Shown piece after piece: positions 37,414 to 48,282 of a stretch of DNA of 64,000 nucleotides. The first letter of the stretch is position 1, and every line of letters starts with the position of its first letter. Made by a program: the position numbers and the translations under genes. Source of the stretch: Haliclona indistincta (taxonomy: Eukaryota > Porifera > Demospongiae > Haplosclerida > Chalinidae); NCBI GenBank assembly GCA_964017065.1, contig OZ024788.1, positions 3,736,887-3,800,886 on the forward strand, read 5' to 3'. The notes below the pieces were generated by a model. The model worked only from the letters and a program-made list of their open reading frames with translations. It was not told the DNA's origin and made no database searches.

Positions 37414-39557
37414 GTGTCAACTTAGCGGATTGAGTTATCTTTTAGCCAAGGGCATAATCACTACAGTTTTATGATTCAACTATGCTGAAATTTCTATTGA
37501 GGTTGCATCATTATTGTTGTTGTTCTAGATCCAGTTGTTAACTCCTTCATCACTACATTTCCCTACTCTCTGCCCTGTATTGTAAGTGGTGCGTTGTTTG
37601 CAGTATCTGCTGTCATTGTTATTGTGATTATGCCAGAGACACTAGGACACAACAAGTGAGTAGAGAACCGTGGTTAACACACTTACCACTAGCTGTAGCT
37701 GAAATGCTTTAAGATTACGGAATACTGTGGCAGGTATGCTGTCAGCTGTTTGCGGTTTATCAATGTATTTTTCTTATGTTTTGTGTTGTAAGCAAAAATA
37801 AGCTTCTTGAAGAAAATGCAAAGAATGCCGTTTGGTCTGCATGGTAAAGAAAGGCCTTTCGGAGGGATTGATTAGAGGTTTTTTGACATCTCTCTTCGTC
37901 TTTGTCTCTTTGAGCTACGTAGGGATGTGTACATGGATTTGCATGGTGTTGGAGATGCAATGTTTAGCTAGTTTATCACTTCAGGAAAAAGCAATTCAAA
38001 AACTCTCGTCAATCTGCAATCTGTACTGTTGCTATGTACCTCCAAGCTTATAGTTGTCAAGCTTGTTACGATTTTGGGCCTGCCTTAGCACCCGAACAGC
38101 ATTAGGAACAGCTTAGATTATTGCTCTCAAAGAATTCCAAGTATCAGTACGTAGAGCAAGCTCCTTCACAGCCACACCCATCACAGCCACACCCATCACA
38201 TCAGTATCCCATAACCTTAAAGATTGATGTGCAATGTCACAGAGCATGAATATTGTCGTACTTTAGTCATTATTGTCATGATTGCTATATTCCTTGTAGG
38301 ACTAAAACCAGTGCAGCTGTTGAACATGACAGATCATCAACCGACTCACAAACTGATGAGAGTACAGAGACACTTGTATCAGATCATGATGACCCAGGCA
38401 ATGGTGACAATATGGTGTCCACCAAGAAGAGTGAAGTGAACGGGGACATTGAACATGAAAGACTTATTAATGATTACGACAGAGATGTGACAATATCAGT
38501 ATCTATAGACTCAAGAGTACATCTGACTGATGTGGGGCTATACGGTGATAGTGAAAGAACTAACAAGAAATTGTCTAATTCGCTGGTTCAGAGAACAGAT
38601 GAGCAAGATCATGTGATGACTGAAATTGAGTTAGATAGAATCGGTGATGACTCTGATCAAGATACTCTATTGGGTGGAGACGGTGACAAGACTCATACCA
38701 GTGCTAGCAGAATAAGATCCCGGCTGATGAAGATGGCAAAAAGCCTTCGCTCTGGCTTTATCAAATCACTAAAGGACCTCAAGTTTTTCATGAGGTATAC
38801 TTACTCTAATGTTATGCACTGATAAAGGAACCATTGATAAAGTGCATTCTCATAATAGACCAAATGAACCAGTATTTTTTAAATTTAGCGTACAATAAAT
38901 AATTTCGAATTTGCTTGCCCGATGTTTAGAGCCTATTGTAGCAGAATACAAGTTCGTGAAGAGTTGGAGGTGTGGTAAGTCCTTGCCAAAATTTGGAGGT
39001 TTTAAAATTTATTAGTGATAAGCCAAATTTATGTAGCCAAAATTTATACTTCACAGTGCCATTTTTCTCATCACAGTGACAGAACCACAAGATTGTCTGT
39101 GTTATCATATTGTGCCTTCTCGTTCGTCATTATCGCATTTGATGAGGTGTACCCTCTCTGGTGTGCTACTGAGAGATATCATGGTGAGGTGTACAGCATA
39201 TTGATTATGTGTCTGTATGCTTTTGTTGTTGATTATTTTCATCATCTGCTGTGCAAAGGTGGTCTTGGGTTTAGTCTCGGTCAGATTGGAATATCTCTCA
39301 GTGTCATTGGAGGTCTTCTGCTGCCGTTTTCATTCTTCATATTTCCTCTAGTAAGAGCTCGGGCAAAATATTGACCATGTAAAAATTACAAGCCCTTTTC
39401 CCCATAGTTTGAGAAACTCGTTGGTTCTATCAACACATTTCAATGTGGTGCTGTCGTGCTATTGTTCTTTATAGTTCTCACACCCAGTCTACACTACTTT
39501 GAAAAGTGAGCCCTCCGCAAACTTCAGAACCACTTCACAACTTTGGTGTTATGTTAT

Positions 39558-39558
<1 letters not shown>

Positions 39559-39628
<70 letters not shown>

Positions 39629-39813
39629 ATCTCTCTCTCTCTCTCTTCCTCCCTCCCTCCCTCCCTCCCTCCCCCCTCTCTCTCTCTCTCACTCACTCTC
39701 TCTCCCCCTCCCTCCCTCCCTCCCTCCCTCCCTCCCTCCCTCTCTCTCTATCTCTCTATCTCTCTCTCTCACTCTCTCCCCCTCCCTCCCTCCCTCTCTC
39801 TCTCTCCCTCCCT

Positions 39814-39844
<31 letters not shown>

Positions 39845-39931
39845 CCTCCCTCCCTCCCTCCCTCCCTCCCTCCCTCCCTCCCTCCCTCCCTCCCTCCCTC
39901 CCTCTCTCTCTCCCTCCCTCCCTCCCTCCCT

Positions 39932-39968
<37 letters not shown>

Positions 39969-39998
39969 CCCCTCTCTCTGTACGTCTCTCTCTCTCCA
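39559..39998 (+). repeat. CT/CCCT polypyrimidine intron of MFS D
   Basis: CT and CCCT runs occupy intron 10, ending 'ctctccag' before exon 11. Reverse-strand Arg/Glu/Gly ORFs here are repeat artefacts. Confidence 0.94.
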
Positions 39999-41267
39999 GT
40001 GTGTATCTATTATGGTCATTCTTGATTGTTGTTCTCATGATGCTACGGTTGTCAGGAACTCTTTGTTTTGGAGCTCTCTTCCTCTTTATCAATAACTCTG
40101 TCACATTTGATAAGCTCGGAGCAGTCAATGGACTAGGGACCACTCTCACTGCATTATTCAGGTGACTCAGAGATAGGTATAAACAGTACACAAGATGCAT
40201 GATAGTTATCGTATTGCAGGAAAATATTTTTGAAAATTTACTGACTTTGTTCGTGAAAGTTTTTATGGGAAAGATCAGCAAATATCTTGTTTTGGTGCAT
40301 TTTCAAATCTATTTTCTCTCACGAAAATTTCCAGCTGTAAGGCAGACCAAGTAGTTAGAGCTAACCAATCCAGCGGTTTGGGTATGTGTAGCCGTAACGT
40401 GCATCATGAATTGTCTGAGCTTCTGGGTCAACTTTGTCCTTGCCTTAGTGAACAAATGCCATTGAGAGTCTGTAGGCGTCGCAGTAAGCTAGCGCAGAGA
40501 AATGAGTCCGTATTTGAAAGTCCAGGTGACTACTCGCCTTCTTTGAGCCATAACTCTCGAACAGCAACTTTTTAGACAAGCTTTTTACCCATTGACACTG
40601 CTCTTGATTTCATACAACCGGGGCAACAAGGTCATAACGTTCGCTAACTTTGATGCAGAAACTGTTCACCAGAAAGTCGCCATTTACCGAGCTACAGAGA
40701 GGAGATCCACTCCCATACAGCTCTGTTGTGGTCGCTGCATAATGATATTCACAAGCAACATAATGATATTCACAGTGTACAATCTATGCACATAATAATT
40801 GTGTGCTGCGAATGGCTTACATTGCCATGTCCAGACATGGTTTGTAAGTTTGCAATCCAACCTATCGTCAAAAATTTTTTATTTTCCCTCTTGTATACTA
40901 CAGGACAGTAGCTCCTGTGTTTGCTGGTAGTGTCTACTCTGTCTCACTGACTAACGGTCTCGGCTTTCCTCTGAACTACAATCTCATCTTCATCATATTT
41001 GGTATCATCATGCTGGTAGTGATGGTGATGGTGGCTTGCCTGCCCCAGACCATCAACAAACAGAAAGTAGTGAACAATGATGAAGATATCGTCAGTAGAG
41101 AAACAGGAGAACACGAGTTAGTAAACCAGAGACAAGAACAGAAACACTCATCAGTGACGACATCACATGTTCATGATAAAGTGTAAAAGTAATCAAAATT
41201 ATAATTTATTATGAAAAAATATTAATGAATGAGAAAAATGGACATGGATGTATAATTATGTACAATG

Positions 41268-43559
41268 TTAGCAAAATTGTTGTGAGATTTCCCTAGCTAA
41301 TTCTGTTGCATTTACAGCATCTGACTGCAGCACTTTGACAACCGTGTCCCAACAGAACGGTCGCTGACGAGTGGGGTTCTTCTGCCAGTGATCAAATACT
41401 TTCGCAAAGCAAATTAGCAAATTTCCTTGTGTCTCTTTTTCGATAGTAGTAATGGTAGCCATTGGTAGGTCTAGTTCGATAGCCATTGCTTGCCACTTGT
41501 CAGGAATGGCTGATGCTACATGTTCTTGAAAAAGACGCACAGTCAGCATTTGTTCATCTGCAGGACTATGTAAATCAAGAGAATGTGCAAGTGAAGGATT
41601 TTGGCATCTTTCAGTAAAAGGATCGTACTTGATAGCTAAGGTACCAGTTGGAAGTTGTAGAGCGAATCTCATTTTTTCTTTGATATGACACTTTGCCACT
41701 CTTTCTTGAACTTTTGTGATAATCTGCTCACCAGTGGTAGTGACTGAGATATTAAAGGTTTCCTCACGAACAGCAAGCATTACTATGGATCGATGAGTGA
41801 TGCTGTAGTCAGATAAGCATTGTCCATCTTCTAGTGTTCTGTCAGAGTATGTCAGCAACTGCTGATCGAGTGGAATCCCTTCTTCTTTCTGGATCATCTG
41901 CTTGAGACACTCAACAGATTTGGCTGGATCGATGTTAACAGTTACGGTTTTGTCAGAGGGTGTCTTGATGAAAATCTGCATGACTGATGCTACGTTCTCT
42001 TGAAAGTGACGGGATTGCTCTTGTTGGTTTGTAGGACTACTTTCAAAACTAGAGCCATTCTTTACAGCATAAGAACTGGGAAGTTGAACTTCAGCAGCAA
42101 GCTTCTCTCTCACTCCCTGTGGGACTCTTGTGATGATGTGATCATCAACGATAGTGACAGAGATTTGAAAAGATATTCTAAGATTTAATGTGGCTGAATT
42201 ACCGACACAAAAGGTACGTAGACAGCATTCATCTTCAAGCTCTTTCCCATTGTATGTGAGTACCTGTTGGTTAGGTAAAACTCCCTCTTTCTCATGGATC
42301 TTATCTTTGACTTTTGCAATAGGGTCAAAGTTACTGAAATCAAGAAACAATATGCGATCACAGGCCTTAATACTAATGCGTATATCATATACCAAGCGAA
42401 GAACAAGGTGAAGAGTTGAATCCTTTTGAATGTTGTAGTCACTTAAAGTAAAACCATCCTCAAGTTGCTTGCCAGCAAAGATGAGACGTTGCCGGTGAGG
42501 TGGAGTTCCCTCCTTTACCTTAATTTCCATTTTGACAATCTTAATGGTGTCAGATGGATCAACCTCAAGAGTGATGGTCTTGCCAGTAAGGGTCTTGACA
42601 AAAATCTGCATAATGTTCAGACGAAGAACAAGGCAAAGAGATGATTCCTTTTGAATTTTGTAATCGCTCAAAGTAACACCATTCTCAAGTTGCTCGCCAG
42701 CAAAAAGGAGATGTTGCCAGCAAGGTGGAATTCCCTCCTTTTCCAGAATTTTCATTTTGACATTATAAATGGTGTCAGCTGGATCAACCTCAAGAGTGAT
42801 AGTCTTGCGGCTCTTGCCAGTAGGGGTCTCGACAAAAATCTGCATACCGCCTCTCAGACGAAGAACAAGATAGATAGTTGATTCCTTCCGAATGTGGTAT
42901 GAACCTAAGGTATGATGATCTTCAAGCACTTTGTGAGCAAAGAGAAGATGCTGCTGGTCAGGTGGAATCCCCTCCTGTTCCTGGATCATCTGCTTGACAT
43001 ATTCAATGGAGTCAGCTGAGACAGCCTCAAGTGTGACTGTCTTACCGGTAAGCGTTTTAACAAATATTTTCAAAGGATTTCTTACGGCATAAGGAGCGAG
43101 GTGAACAGTTGACTTACTTTGTATGTTGTAGTAGCTCAAGGTAGTACCATCCTCAAGCTGCATGCCAGCGAAGACAAGAGATTGTCGGTGAAGTGGAAGC
43201 AAATCTTTGAGATGCTGCTTAACATTCTCGATTGAGTGATCTGGTTGAACCTCAAGAGTGACAGTGTTGCCAGAAGGGTTTTCAACAAAAATGTGCATTT
43301 GACTCTCCTGACGAAGTACAAGGTGAAGCGATTGAGTGGAGCCTTTATGATGAATGTAATAATCACTCAAGATACGCTTGTCTTCAAGATGCTGCTCAGC
43401 AAAGATGAGACGCTGCTGGTCAGGTGGTATCCCGATCTGGTCCTGAAGCTTTTGCTTGACATTCTCGATGGAATCGTCTGAATTAACAGTAAGAGTTAGC
43501 GTCTCGCCAGTTCTGATACTCATTTGACTTTCAGTTGGCTGCGTGGAAACGCTGTTCAT
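41268..43559 (-). CDS. UBLDD-5: seven ubiquitin-like repeats plus Death domain (intact)
   Basis: I place the start at ATG 43559 ([12 protein letters not shown]), matching UBLDD-1 ([12 protein letters not shown]); the frame is open further upstream but has no ATG there. 763 aa. UBLs begin at about residues 14, 88, 164, 240, 322, 397 and 540. UBL4 has a six-residue insertion ([13 protein letters not shown]). The UBL3/4 junction is a canonical LRLRGG-Met (about 42843-42860); others are QESQ, RNP, LNI and VYD. It has the duplicated linker with Death-domain helix 1 (HFQENVASV) before UBL7, then the true Death domain at about 665-760 ([37 protein letters not shown]). Long architecture like UBLDD-1. 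No introns. Convergent with MFS D. Confidence 0.9.
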   Translation of the reverse strand: MNSVSTQPTESQMSIRTGETLTLTVNSDDSIENVKQKLQDQIGIPPDQQRLIFAEQHLEDKRILSDYYIHHKGSTQSLHLVLRQESQMHIFVENPSGNTVTLEVQPDHSIENVKQHLKDLLPLHRQSLVFAGMQLEDGTTLSYYNIQSKSTVHLAPYAVRNPLKIFVKTLTGKTVTLEAVSADSIEYVKQMIQEQEGIPPDQQHLLFAHKVLEDHHTLGSYHIRKESTIYLVLRLRGGMQIFVETPTGKSRKTITLEVDPADTIYNVKMKILEKEGIPPCWQHLLFAGEQLENGVTLSDYKIQKESSLCLVLRLNIMQIFVKTLTGKTITLEVDPSDTIKIVKMEIKVKEGTPPHRQRLIFAGKQLEDGFTLSDYNIQKDSTLHLVLRLVYDIRISIKACDRILFLDFSNFDPIAKVKDKIHEKEGVLPNQQVLTYNGKELEDECCLRTFCVGNSATLNLRISFQISVTIVDDHIITRVPQGVREKLAAEVQLPSSYAVKNGSSFESSPTNQQEQSRHFQENVASVMQIFIKTPSDKTVTVNIDPAKSVECLKQMIQKEEGIPLDQQLLTYSDRTLEDGQCLSDYSITHRSIVMLAVREETFNISVTTTGEQIITKVQERVAKCHIKEKMRFALQLPTGTLAIKYDPFTERCQNPSLAHSLDLHSPADEQMLTVRLFQEHVASAIPDKWQAMAIELDLPMATITTIEKETQGNLLICFAKVFDHWQKNPTRQRPFCWDTVVKVLQSDAVNATELAREISQQFC

Positions 43560-45626
43560 AGAGTACAACAACTTGAGCGAGAGTCGGTCGTATTTTAAGA
43601 CAGCTAATATGGGTGGGTCGAATGTAAATGGCAGAGCATGTATCATGACGTCACACGGATCAGGAAAATTGTCGAGTAAGCAGGTTTTTAAGAGCCTGTC
43701 TTTGCTGCACAATGCTAATGACTGTGATATTAGCAATATACGAATTCAGAGTGATTGATGCACTGCAGTGCTGAAGAAACAAATTTATAATAATTTTATC
43801 AAGGTTAGACTACATGTAGCATGCATTACGATGCTGAAGGAGCTCACATAGTGTGACGATAAAATTGTTATTGGTGATTTTGCATAGTACAATTTTCTGC
43901 AATCTTATGTGATGATGTGCCTTAAAATGACTGCTGTGTGAACTATTTGCATAGCTAGCTGCAGCAACACTTGATGGACTTCTAATTTTATTTACCTGTA
44001 TATTACTTTTTGCTGTTGGTTTCACACAGTAATCACTTGTGTATGTAATAGCATCATTTGTGATAATAGTGTTTACATGCAAGTGTTACCAATTACCAGT
44101 GTCAAAGAGTCGTGGCGGAGGGACTGCTGCCTTGGTGGCTGTGCCTCGGAGGAGTGCTCGCCTAGCTGGTGGTAACCAGGATGTCCATGGACGTGTGTCT
44201 ACTCATGAAGATGGAGCCTCCTCCAGGTCACCCGTGCCCAGTTTTGCTCACAGTCGGTCTCCTAGCTGTCAGGGCTCGCCTCAAAGCCAGCACTCTACTC
44301 CCCCTCTCTCTTGTCCTTCTAAGTCACCGCAACATGTATCACCGTGTCAATCTGAGTCTAATTCGTTGCCTCGGAAGCCACACATAAGACGCCCTCCTTT
44401 TCTTCTTCCTACTCCTCCTGCTCCTCTATCCAACCCTCTCACTTCTACTCGAGCATTCTCTCACGCCTCTCTATTTTTGTCTCTTCTTCTATCTATTATT
44501 CTAATTCTTTCTCTTCATTGAAATAAAGTTCCTGCCCTCATTGCTTTCTAACTCTATTAAGCCTGTACTTGTTGACCTCTTGCTCAACCTACTGTTCTCT
44601 TGTTTGCTGACCTCTTTCTCTGTTCACCTAACTATAACTGTTCACCTAACTATTTTTGACTCTACCTAGCTTTCTACTATTATTATATTCGTGGCTGACC
44701 TCTTCTAGCCATTCACCTATCCTTGTGGCTACTGACCTCTTCTCTCATGTACCTGGACTCATGCTATTCTACATTATTTTATTATCACTATGTACTTAAT
44801 TATTCATTTGGGTACACACCTTGTATTAGCATGCATTGCTATTGTGTGTGTCCATGCAATTTGCTAAAGTATTAAAAAAAAAAAAAGAAAAGACTTCATA
44901 ACTGTCTAATGACAGTTTCTGTCTCTCTTTCTCTGAATTACATGCCCATTATGTTTAATTCATACTGCCAGTAAGCTGGCAACGAAGTGACTTGCTTGGA
45001 GCACAAGTTACACAACAGAACCGTCACTGAGGGGTGGGGTTCTTATGCCAGCAATCAAATATTTTAGCAAACGAAAGCCGTAAATTTAATTTTCTTGTCT
45101 CTCTCTTTCGATAGTAGTAATGGTAGACATTGATAGGTCTAGTCAATCTTACATTTGCTTCAAAAAGACGTAAAGACAGTTCTTGTTCTGTAGGACAACT
45201 ATATCATGTGCTGAGGACGATTGCTGATGTTTTGTGCTGCAGCCAAATATGATGCAGGAGCTATGACTTTGTTATTATTTTTTTGGCTGCTTTGTTATAA
45301 AGTGCTCATGTCACCTGCTGCATGAGCAGCAGGTGACAGCTTCGTCGCCTTTTTCACTCCTCAGTTGGAGGCGAGGCTAGTGCTATACTAACTGGCTCAG
45401 CCTCTGTAGCATTTGGGTTCAGCAACTCATTCGTTTTGGCTGTCTTCTTAAGATTCTTATCGGAATTAATTTAATTTTAAACAGTATAATTATCCCTTTT
45501 TAACACCCATCAGTGACAAAATCATAATGATCATGGAAGTAAAAAGTAACAAAACGAAATGATAGTGAAAAAATAATATTAAATAATATTGAATAAAAAA
45601 TATGACACACTGCTACATGTTCAACG
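43560..45626. pseudogene. duplicated spacer with retro-insertion and broken DD/MFS relics
   Basis: The 5' flank of UBLDD-5 (43560-44107) matches the spacers upstream of UBLDD-1 and UBLDD-2. After the insertion at 44108-44888 the spacer resumes. Minus-strand Death-domain relic 44990-45190 and plus-strand transporter exon 3/4 relics 45240-45470 are the third set of the same fragments, with stops and deletions. Confidence 0.65.
44108..44888 (+). mobile_element. 5'-truncated retrotransposed insertion with poly(A) tail
   Basis: The spacer phrase 'ccagtgtcaagacttca' (13379) is here split: 'ccagtgtcaa' ends at about 44107 and 'agacttcataac' resumes at about 44889. The insert ends in an A-rich tail (attaaaaaaaaaaaagaaa). 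Its 5' part is coding-like: Ser/Pro-rich with RRSARLAGG and a hydrophobic C-terminus, stop at 44521, followed by a 350-bp untranslated-like tail. This fits the 3' end of a LINE or a processed gene copy; I cannot identify the parent. Confidence 0.65.
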
Positions 45627-45943
45627 TCAGCAAAATTGTTGTGAGATGTCTCTAGCTAGTACTGGTTCATTAACAGAGGGTGACTGCAGCACTTTGACAA
45701 CAGTGTCCCAACAGAACGGTTGTTGAGGGGTGGGGTTCTTCTGCCAGTGATCAAATACTTCAGCAAAACAACGCTTTGAATTTCCTTGTCTCTCTCTTTC
45801 GGTTACACGAATAGTAGCCATTGGTAGATCTAGCTCGATAGCCACATCTTCCCACTTGTCAGGAATAACAGATGCTAATTTCTCTTGGAATATGCGCAAG
45901 GACAATTTTTGTTGATCTGTAGGACTACACTTAAGTGGATGTG

Positions 45944-46125
45944 TTGTGACCTCTCATTCAGAGACTTGTTGGCAGACACACTATTTTTACAAACAATGAT
46001 CTTGTATAAGTGTATCATGTGACCATGTTCACCTCTGCCTATTTATGATGCTACATACTGTCTGCCTGTGTGTTCTGTTCTGCTAATAATACTTTGCTGC
46101 CGGTTTTTACATCGCTGTCAATCTG
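45944..46125. mobile_element. 182-bp insertion with 7-bp target-site duplication
   Basis: Coding sequence of UBLDD-6 is interrupted between linker and Death domain. ggatgtg occurs on both sides (45937-45943 and 46126-46132) and only once in UBLDD-4 (near 33316). Ends are not clearly inverted repeats; gcagacacac / gtctgcctgtgtg inside pair loosely. Confidence 0.6.
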
Positions 46126-46598
46126 GGATGTGCTGAGGATGACTTCTGAGCTTCACTAGAAGAGTCATATTGTACTGCATAAAAACCAAGATTGGGAATT
46201 TGAAGTTCCGCAGCAAGCTTCACTCCCACTCCTAGTGGGAGTCTTGTGATGATTTGATCATCAACAATAGTGATAGAAATTTGAAAAGGATATTTAACGT
46301 AAGCAAGCAATATGGTGGATTGATCATCAATACCGTAGTCACATAGACGATGTCTATCTTCAAGTTTTCTTCCTGAATATGTAAGCAACTGTTGTTCAGG
46401 TGGAGTTCCTTCTTTATCCTGGATCTTCTGCTTAACGATCTTAACAGTATCAGTTAGATTAACATCATGTAGAATGAATTTCTTATCATTTGAGGGTTTA
46501 ATAGAAAATTAACGTACGAACAAGCTGAAGAGTATTGGAGTCTACAACACAGTAGTCACTTAGGGTACGACTATCCTCAAGCAGCTCACCAGCAAAAA

Positions 46599-47418
46599 GC
46601 ACCGAAGGTGCTTATGCCTCGGTGGAATGTTATGCATACATGCCTGTCTGACTAAATACGCTGAACTGAAATACACAAGCAGTAATGAAAGTCTGCTGTT
46701 GCTAGTTGAACATGATCTTGAGCTCATTATTTAGCAGTTGCTGTTACAAACATACACAGTAAAGTTAAACTGCAGCAGTTGTACCTTTCTGTACAGCAAT
46801 CACAATGCAGTATAATAGTTATGCAATCAGAAGCCAATCAGTGCTGACCACTAATTCAACTGGGCGTGTCTATATTGTTCAGGGCACAGCACGTACAACG
46901 AGCGAGATAGCTTGCTTACACAATTTCTTTAGACTTACGATGTAACCTATCAGCTTCTAGGCAGTCAACTGTGGATAGTTTTGTCTACGGAGAACTCCAG
47001 ATCGCCAGCAACGGCCATCGATCGCGAGGTAAGCAAAGCTATAGCCTATACGCCATAACTCTAGAACGCAGCTTCATATACAAGTCTGCCGTGCTGTTCT
47101 GAAGTAAATGCGAACTCACTAGCTGTAAGGCAGCCAGCAATAGACAATTTTGTCGTTACATCAGCAACTAGATCGCCAGCCGGCGATCGCGAGGTAACTT
47201 GAACAATCACGCTATAACTCACGAACAGAGCCTTATAACCAAAATCCTTACAATTCATTTTCAAGCAAATATCGACTTTAGGTTGTGTTGCACGTTTCAG
47301 CGCTTAGTTTTCAGCGAGCGACGAGAAATCCTGCCGACAGACAGACAGACAGACAGACAGACAGATACATACACAAACGAACTACTGTATGCCTCGTGGC
47401 TCCGCCCACCGAGGCATA
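46599..47418. mobile_element. hairpin-ended element, copy 2 (Helentron/HINE-like)
   Basis: 820 bp in reverse orientation to copy 1. It starts with hairpin gcaccgaaggtgc (46599-46611) next to atgcctcggtg, and ends with hairpin 47388-47418 (tatgcctc ... gaggcata). A (CAGA)n run lies at about 47336-47366. It splits a UBL codon series with no more than one duplicated T. ORFs inside are unrecognised. Confidence 0.65.
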
Positions 47419-48282
47419 ATAAGGCGTTGCTGAACCAGTGGAATACCCTCCTGGTCTTGAATCATCTGTTTGACATGTTTGATTGAGGATTTTAGGTCAG
47501 TCATCACAAGAGTGATGGTTTTGCCTGTAATAAGAGATTCGACCTTAGTGCCACCACCTCTCAAAACAAAATCTAGCTGAAGGGTTGACTCTTTTTGAAT
47601 GTTGTAATCACTCAAGGTACGATTATCCTCAAGCTGCTTGCCAGCAAAGATGATACGCTGGTCTTGAGGTACAGTCCCCTCTTTGTCCCATATCCTTTGT
47701 TTGACATATTCAATTGATTCAGCTGGGTCAACCTCAAGAGTGATAGTTTTACCAGTAAGGGTTTTGACATAGATGATTATGTGACCTCTTAAACTAATGC
47801 GAAGAGTCGATCCTTTTTGAATGTTGTAGTCGCTTATAACGATCATCTTCAAGCTGTTTATCAGCTAAGAAAAGACATTGCTGGTCAGGTGGAATGAAAT
47901 CCTGGAGATGCTGCTTTATATCTTTAATCGAGATGTCTGGGTGAACCTCAAGAGTGATTGTTTTGTTGGCAGGAGTTTTTACGTAAAAGTGCAAGTAAAA
48001 ATTATCCGGACGAAGAGCGAGGCAAAGGGAAGGAGATGAATTTTTGTGAATGTCGTAATCACTCAGGATAAGACAGTCCTCGAGCGGTTTTCCAGCGAAG
48101 ATGAGGCGCTGCTGGTCAGGGGGCATCCCCATCCTGTAATGAATCCTTTGTTTGACATTCTCAATGGTGTCACACGCAGTGACAGTAAGAGTTAGTGTTT
48201 CGCAGGTTCTACTGCTAGTAACGGCCAATCTCGATGTCATGCGACTAATTGACTCTGCAGTACTGCAGAGATGAATCTTCAT

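Larger units (their letters stand above)
36581..41186 (+). pseudogene. MFS transporter copy D, nearly complete but splice-damaged
   Basis: Exons 4-12 are present (about 36927-37078, 37133-37300, 37530-37656, 38303-38794, 39080-39186, 39260-39351, 39408-39507, 40000-40161, 40905-41186, ending DKV-stop). Exon 2 carries the same deletion and stop as copy C, exon 3 has a diverged 5' part, and exon 1 is not found. The acceptor of exon 4 is 'ctcat' where A-C lineage copies read 'ctcag', so AG is lost, and a Ser-to-Cys change alters the conserved GSIADSKGRKP motif. A shortened protein from an internal start is possible. The end lies 81 bp from the stop of the convergent UBLDD-5. Confidence 0.75.
45627..48282 (-). 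pseudogene. UBLDD-6: polyUBL-Death domain gene broken by two insertions and frameshifts
   Basis: The start ATG 48282 opens a diverged N-terminus ([13 protein letters not shown]) and two UBLs, frameshifting near 47835. UBL3-4 follow at 47420-47830 with an unusual junction (VLRGGG). A UBL is then split by the element at 46599-47418; removing it restores reading at QQRLI-FAG. Further repeat remnants lie at 46390-46598 (with a stop near 46510), a last UBL and linker at 46133-46388, a 182-bp insertion, then the Death domain 45627-45905 ([15 protein letters not shown]). Short architecture. A C-terminal Death-domain ORF remains open. Confidence 0.75.

Noticed and set aside
43560..43736. N-terminal extension of UBLDD-5 (59 codons)
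   Set aside because: Open frame but beginning with TTG and unrelated to UBLDD-1; ATG 43559 matches the homologous start.
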